Assembly (NCBI RefSeq): GCF_907164915.1
Contig: NC_061862.1
Coordinates: 85,794,846-85,858,845 of the forward strand
Reading direction: 5' to 3'
Source: Impatiens glandulifera
Lineage: Eukaryota > Streptophyta > Magnoliopsida > Ericales > Balsaminaceae
Length of the DNA: 64,000 nucleotides
The notes under the pieces are model-generated. The model made no database searches. It had not been told where the DNA came from and saw only the letters and a list, made by a program, of their open reading frames with translations. Below are positions 62,388-64,000 of this stretch, in pieces. The stretch's first letter is position 1; every line of letters starts with the position of its first letter. The position numbers were made by a program, and so were the translations under genes.

Positions 62388-64000
62388 GATTGATTTCGAC
62401 TATAGAAAGCACGAAATAAACCTTAAATAAGATCAACCCAATAGAACTTGAAAATTTCTAAGTATGAATCATAACTTGAATTACAAAAGGTCTGGAAACT
62501 TACTAGTGATTGGAGAACACTCCAATGATCTTTATGAAGCTTTCTAAAACTCTGGATCGAAGCTTGGAACGCCAAAATGATATTATTTTGTTAGAGTGTC
62601 TTGTTTTTCTTATCATCACTCAGATTTGAGTCCTTGTTGTTTTTTGTTCGATTCAAAATCTTGTATTAGTTTATGAATTTCTCACTATATATAAATGATT
62701 CATTATCACGTGACATTACATTTTTCGACGTTGCTTACTAACCAGCTAAGGATAATTATAAATGTCGTTCAATATATTTGGTAGGGATTTTTTAGACATC
62801 GTTTAATTAGTTCGTTCGCCTTGCTTCACTTTAATATTCATCGTTTAAGAACTCAAATGAGTTCGTTTTTTGAGCGACCCTTAAAAATTACATTGTCGTT
62901 GGATTTTTTTCATTAAAAAATTATTTTATAAATTCTTATTTGATATCTTGATTATTAATTGTTTATTTTGATTTTGTAAATATTATTTTATATTATTGTT
63001 TACTAATTAATTTCTTAAATGTAAACTAAACAAATTAATTTCTAATAAAAAAATTGTTTTATTTTTGAATCATCTTGTTTGGAATGATAATTATTATAAT
63101 AAACTCTTTAATTCAAAACTAGAGATGAAAATGTGACAAATTGAGTAGAATGTGTTTACCATCCCATCCCGCCCCATTCTATTTCGAGGATTATTTTATC
63201 ATTCCGTCTTATTTTGTTTAGAAAAATCTTCGCGGGACACCGTCATACCATATTATTTAAAACAAAGTAAAAAGGTTCTTTCATAAACTTATATAAACAT
63301 ATTAATAATATATATATTATATTAAAATTTTATATAATTATAAGGAAATAACTTAATTTTTTTTTATAAAATATAAAAATACTAATAATATTATATATTC
63401 ATTTATGTTTATTAGTGTTCGGCCAAAATCTCGAAAATTGAAATGAGATTGGTGCATGACACAAATATCATCACCCTCCGTCTCCCATTCGGTTTCAAGA
63501 AAAATCCATCCTAACAAACCGTTCATATCTACATATCAATAAGCCTTATCTAGGAAGAGGGGATTAATAAAATTTTAAAAAATAATTTAGCATGTTCATA
63601 TAAATTTATCACTATAAAAAAACATAGTCAACTTAGATTGTTTAGGTGTCATAACTCCATCGCTGTCAAACAACAAATGAACCAAGTTTGTCATTCAGTC
63701 TTCAATTTTAATTCATATACAAACTACAAAATATCATATATTATAAATGGGAATAGACAAAATCCTGATTCTTATGAAGTTGTAGATGTTTATACAAATT
63801 CAGTCTTCAATAATACACCCACTCACCATTTTGCACATGTTTGAAAAAGTCCAAAAAAACTAATTATTGCTACCAAATATTCAAATAAACCCTTTTTATT
63901 TACACTATATGCTATATTCACCCTTAAACATGGTAAAACTCCAACTTACTATTTTACAAACATTAAATGGATATTCAAATACTAAAAGTAAAATAATCAT
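62388..64000. other. AT-rich intergenic DNA to the window end
   Basis: No gene is supported. A 68-codon open frame at 63638-63844 has no recognisable family and an ordinary AT-rich composition. Confidence 0.5.

Noticed and set aside
63638..63844. 68-codon ORF near the window end
   Set aside because: No family, no splice context and ordinary AT-rich composition.

Overview
This window is nuclear DNA from a flowering plant, most likely a eudicot; I cannot name the species. The evidence is compact multi-exon genes with AT-rich introns, plant-type proteins (two-pore K+ channel, GBF-interacting protein 1), a degraded copy of plastid ycf2, and plant transposon classes (SINE, Helitron, MULE, hAT, CACTA and Ty3 remnants) in a very AT-rich background. 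All gene models were built by hand from reading frame, splice sites and phase. Each of the six spliced CDSs closes in frame.

Genes in order: two-pore K+ channel TPK (6552-8860, minus); PDCD5-type protein (11165-13414, minus); pterin-4a-carbinolamine dehydratase, PCD (14981-17761, minus); small HMG-box protein (37027-38524, minus); coatomer zeta subunit (40476-42241, plus); GBF-interacting protein 1-like protein (44350-50960, minus). They are unrelated housekeeping or regulatory genes with no operon logic. PDCD5 and PCD are neighbours and may be conserved neighbours in other dicots. A broken selenium-binding-protein fragment lies at 2425-2736.

Mobile DNA fills the rest: a CACTA terminus (~485-647); a ycf2-derived plastid insertion (~4750-5230); SINEs (best at 14728-14883 with a 17-bp target duplication); a 2.5-kb MULE-like element with ~0.7-kb inverted arms just upstream of PCD (17948-20461); possible old LTR debris (21800-25400); a long (AT)n tract; a GC-rich hAT MITE (28616-29144); a tandem duplication (29345-33235 and 33835-36685) holding LTR ends with tRNA-iMet primer sites and foldbacks of hAT-transposase fragments; two small MULE-like MITEs (39807-40244, 42985-43330); Helitron termini; a tandem repeat family at ~53280-54270; and a Ty3/gypsy element with both LTRs but almost all of pol deleted (54812-57764).

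The most unusual content is a group of three MULE-like insertions sharing a terminal consensus. Each carries its own CpG-containing inverted short-repeat array. The largest has mirror-image arms that each look like promoter, leader and a 19-bp repeat array open in all three frames, flanking a captured, splice-site-bounded Arg/Glu-rich exon. The second is the duplicated hAT-transposase hairpin locus, which could be a natural source of small RNAs against hAT elements. Both functional ideas are inference.
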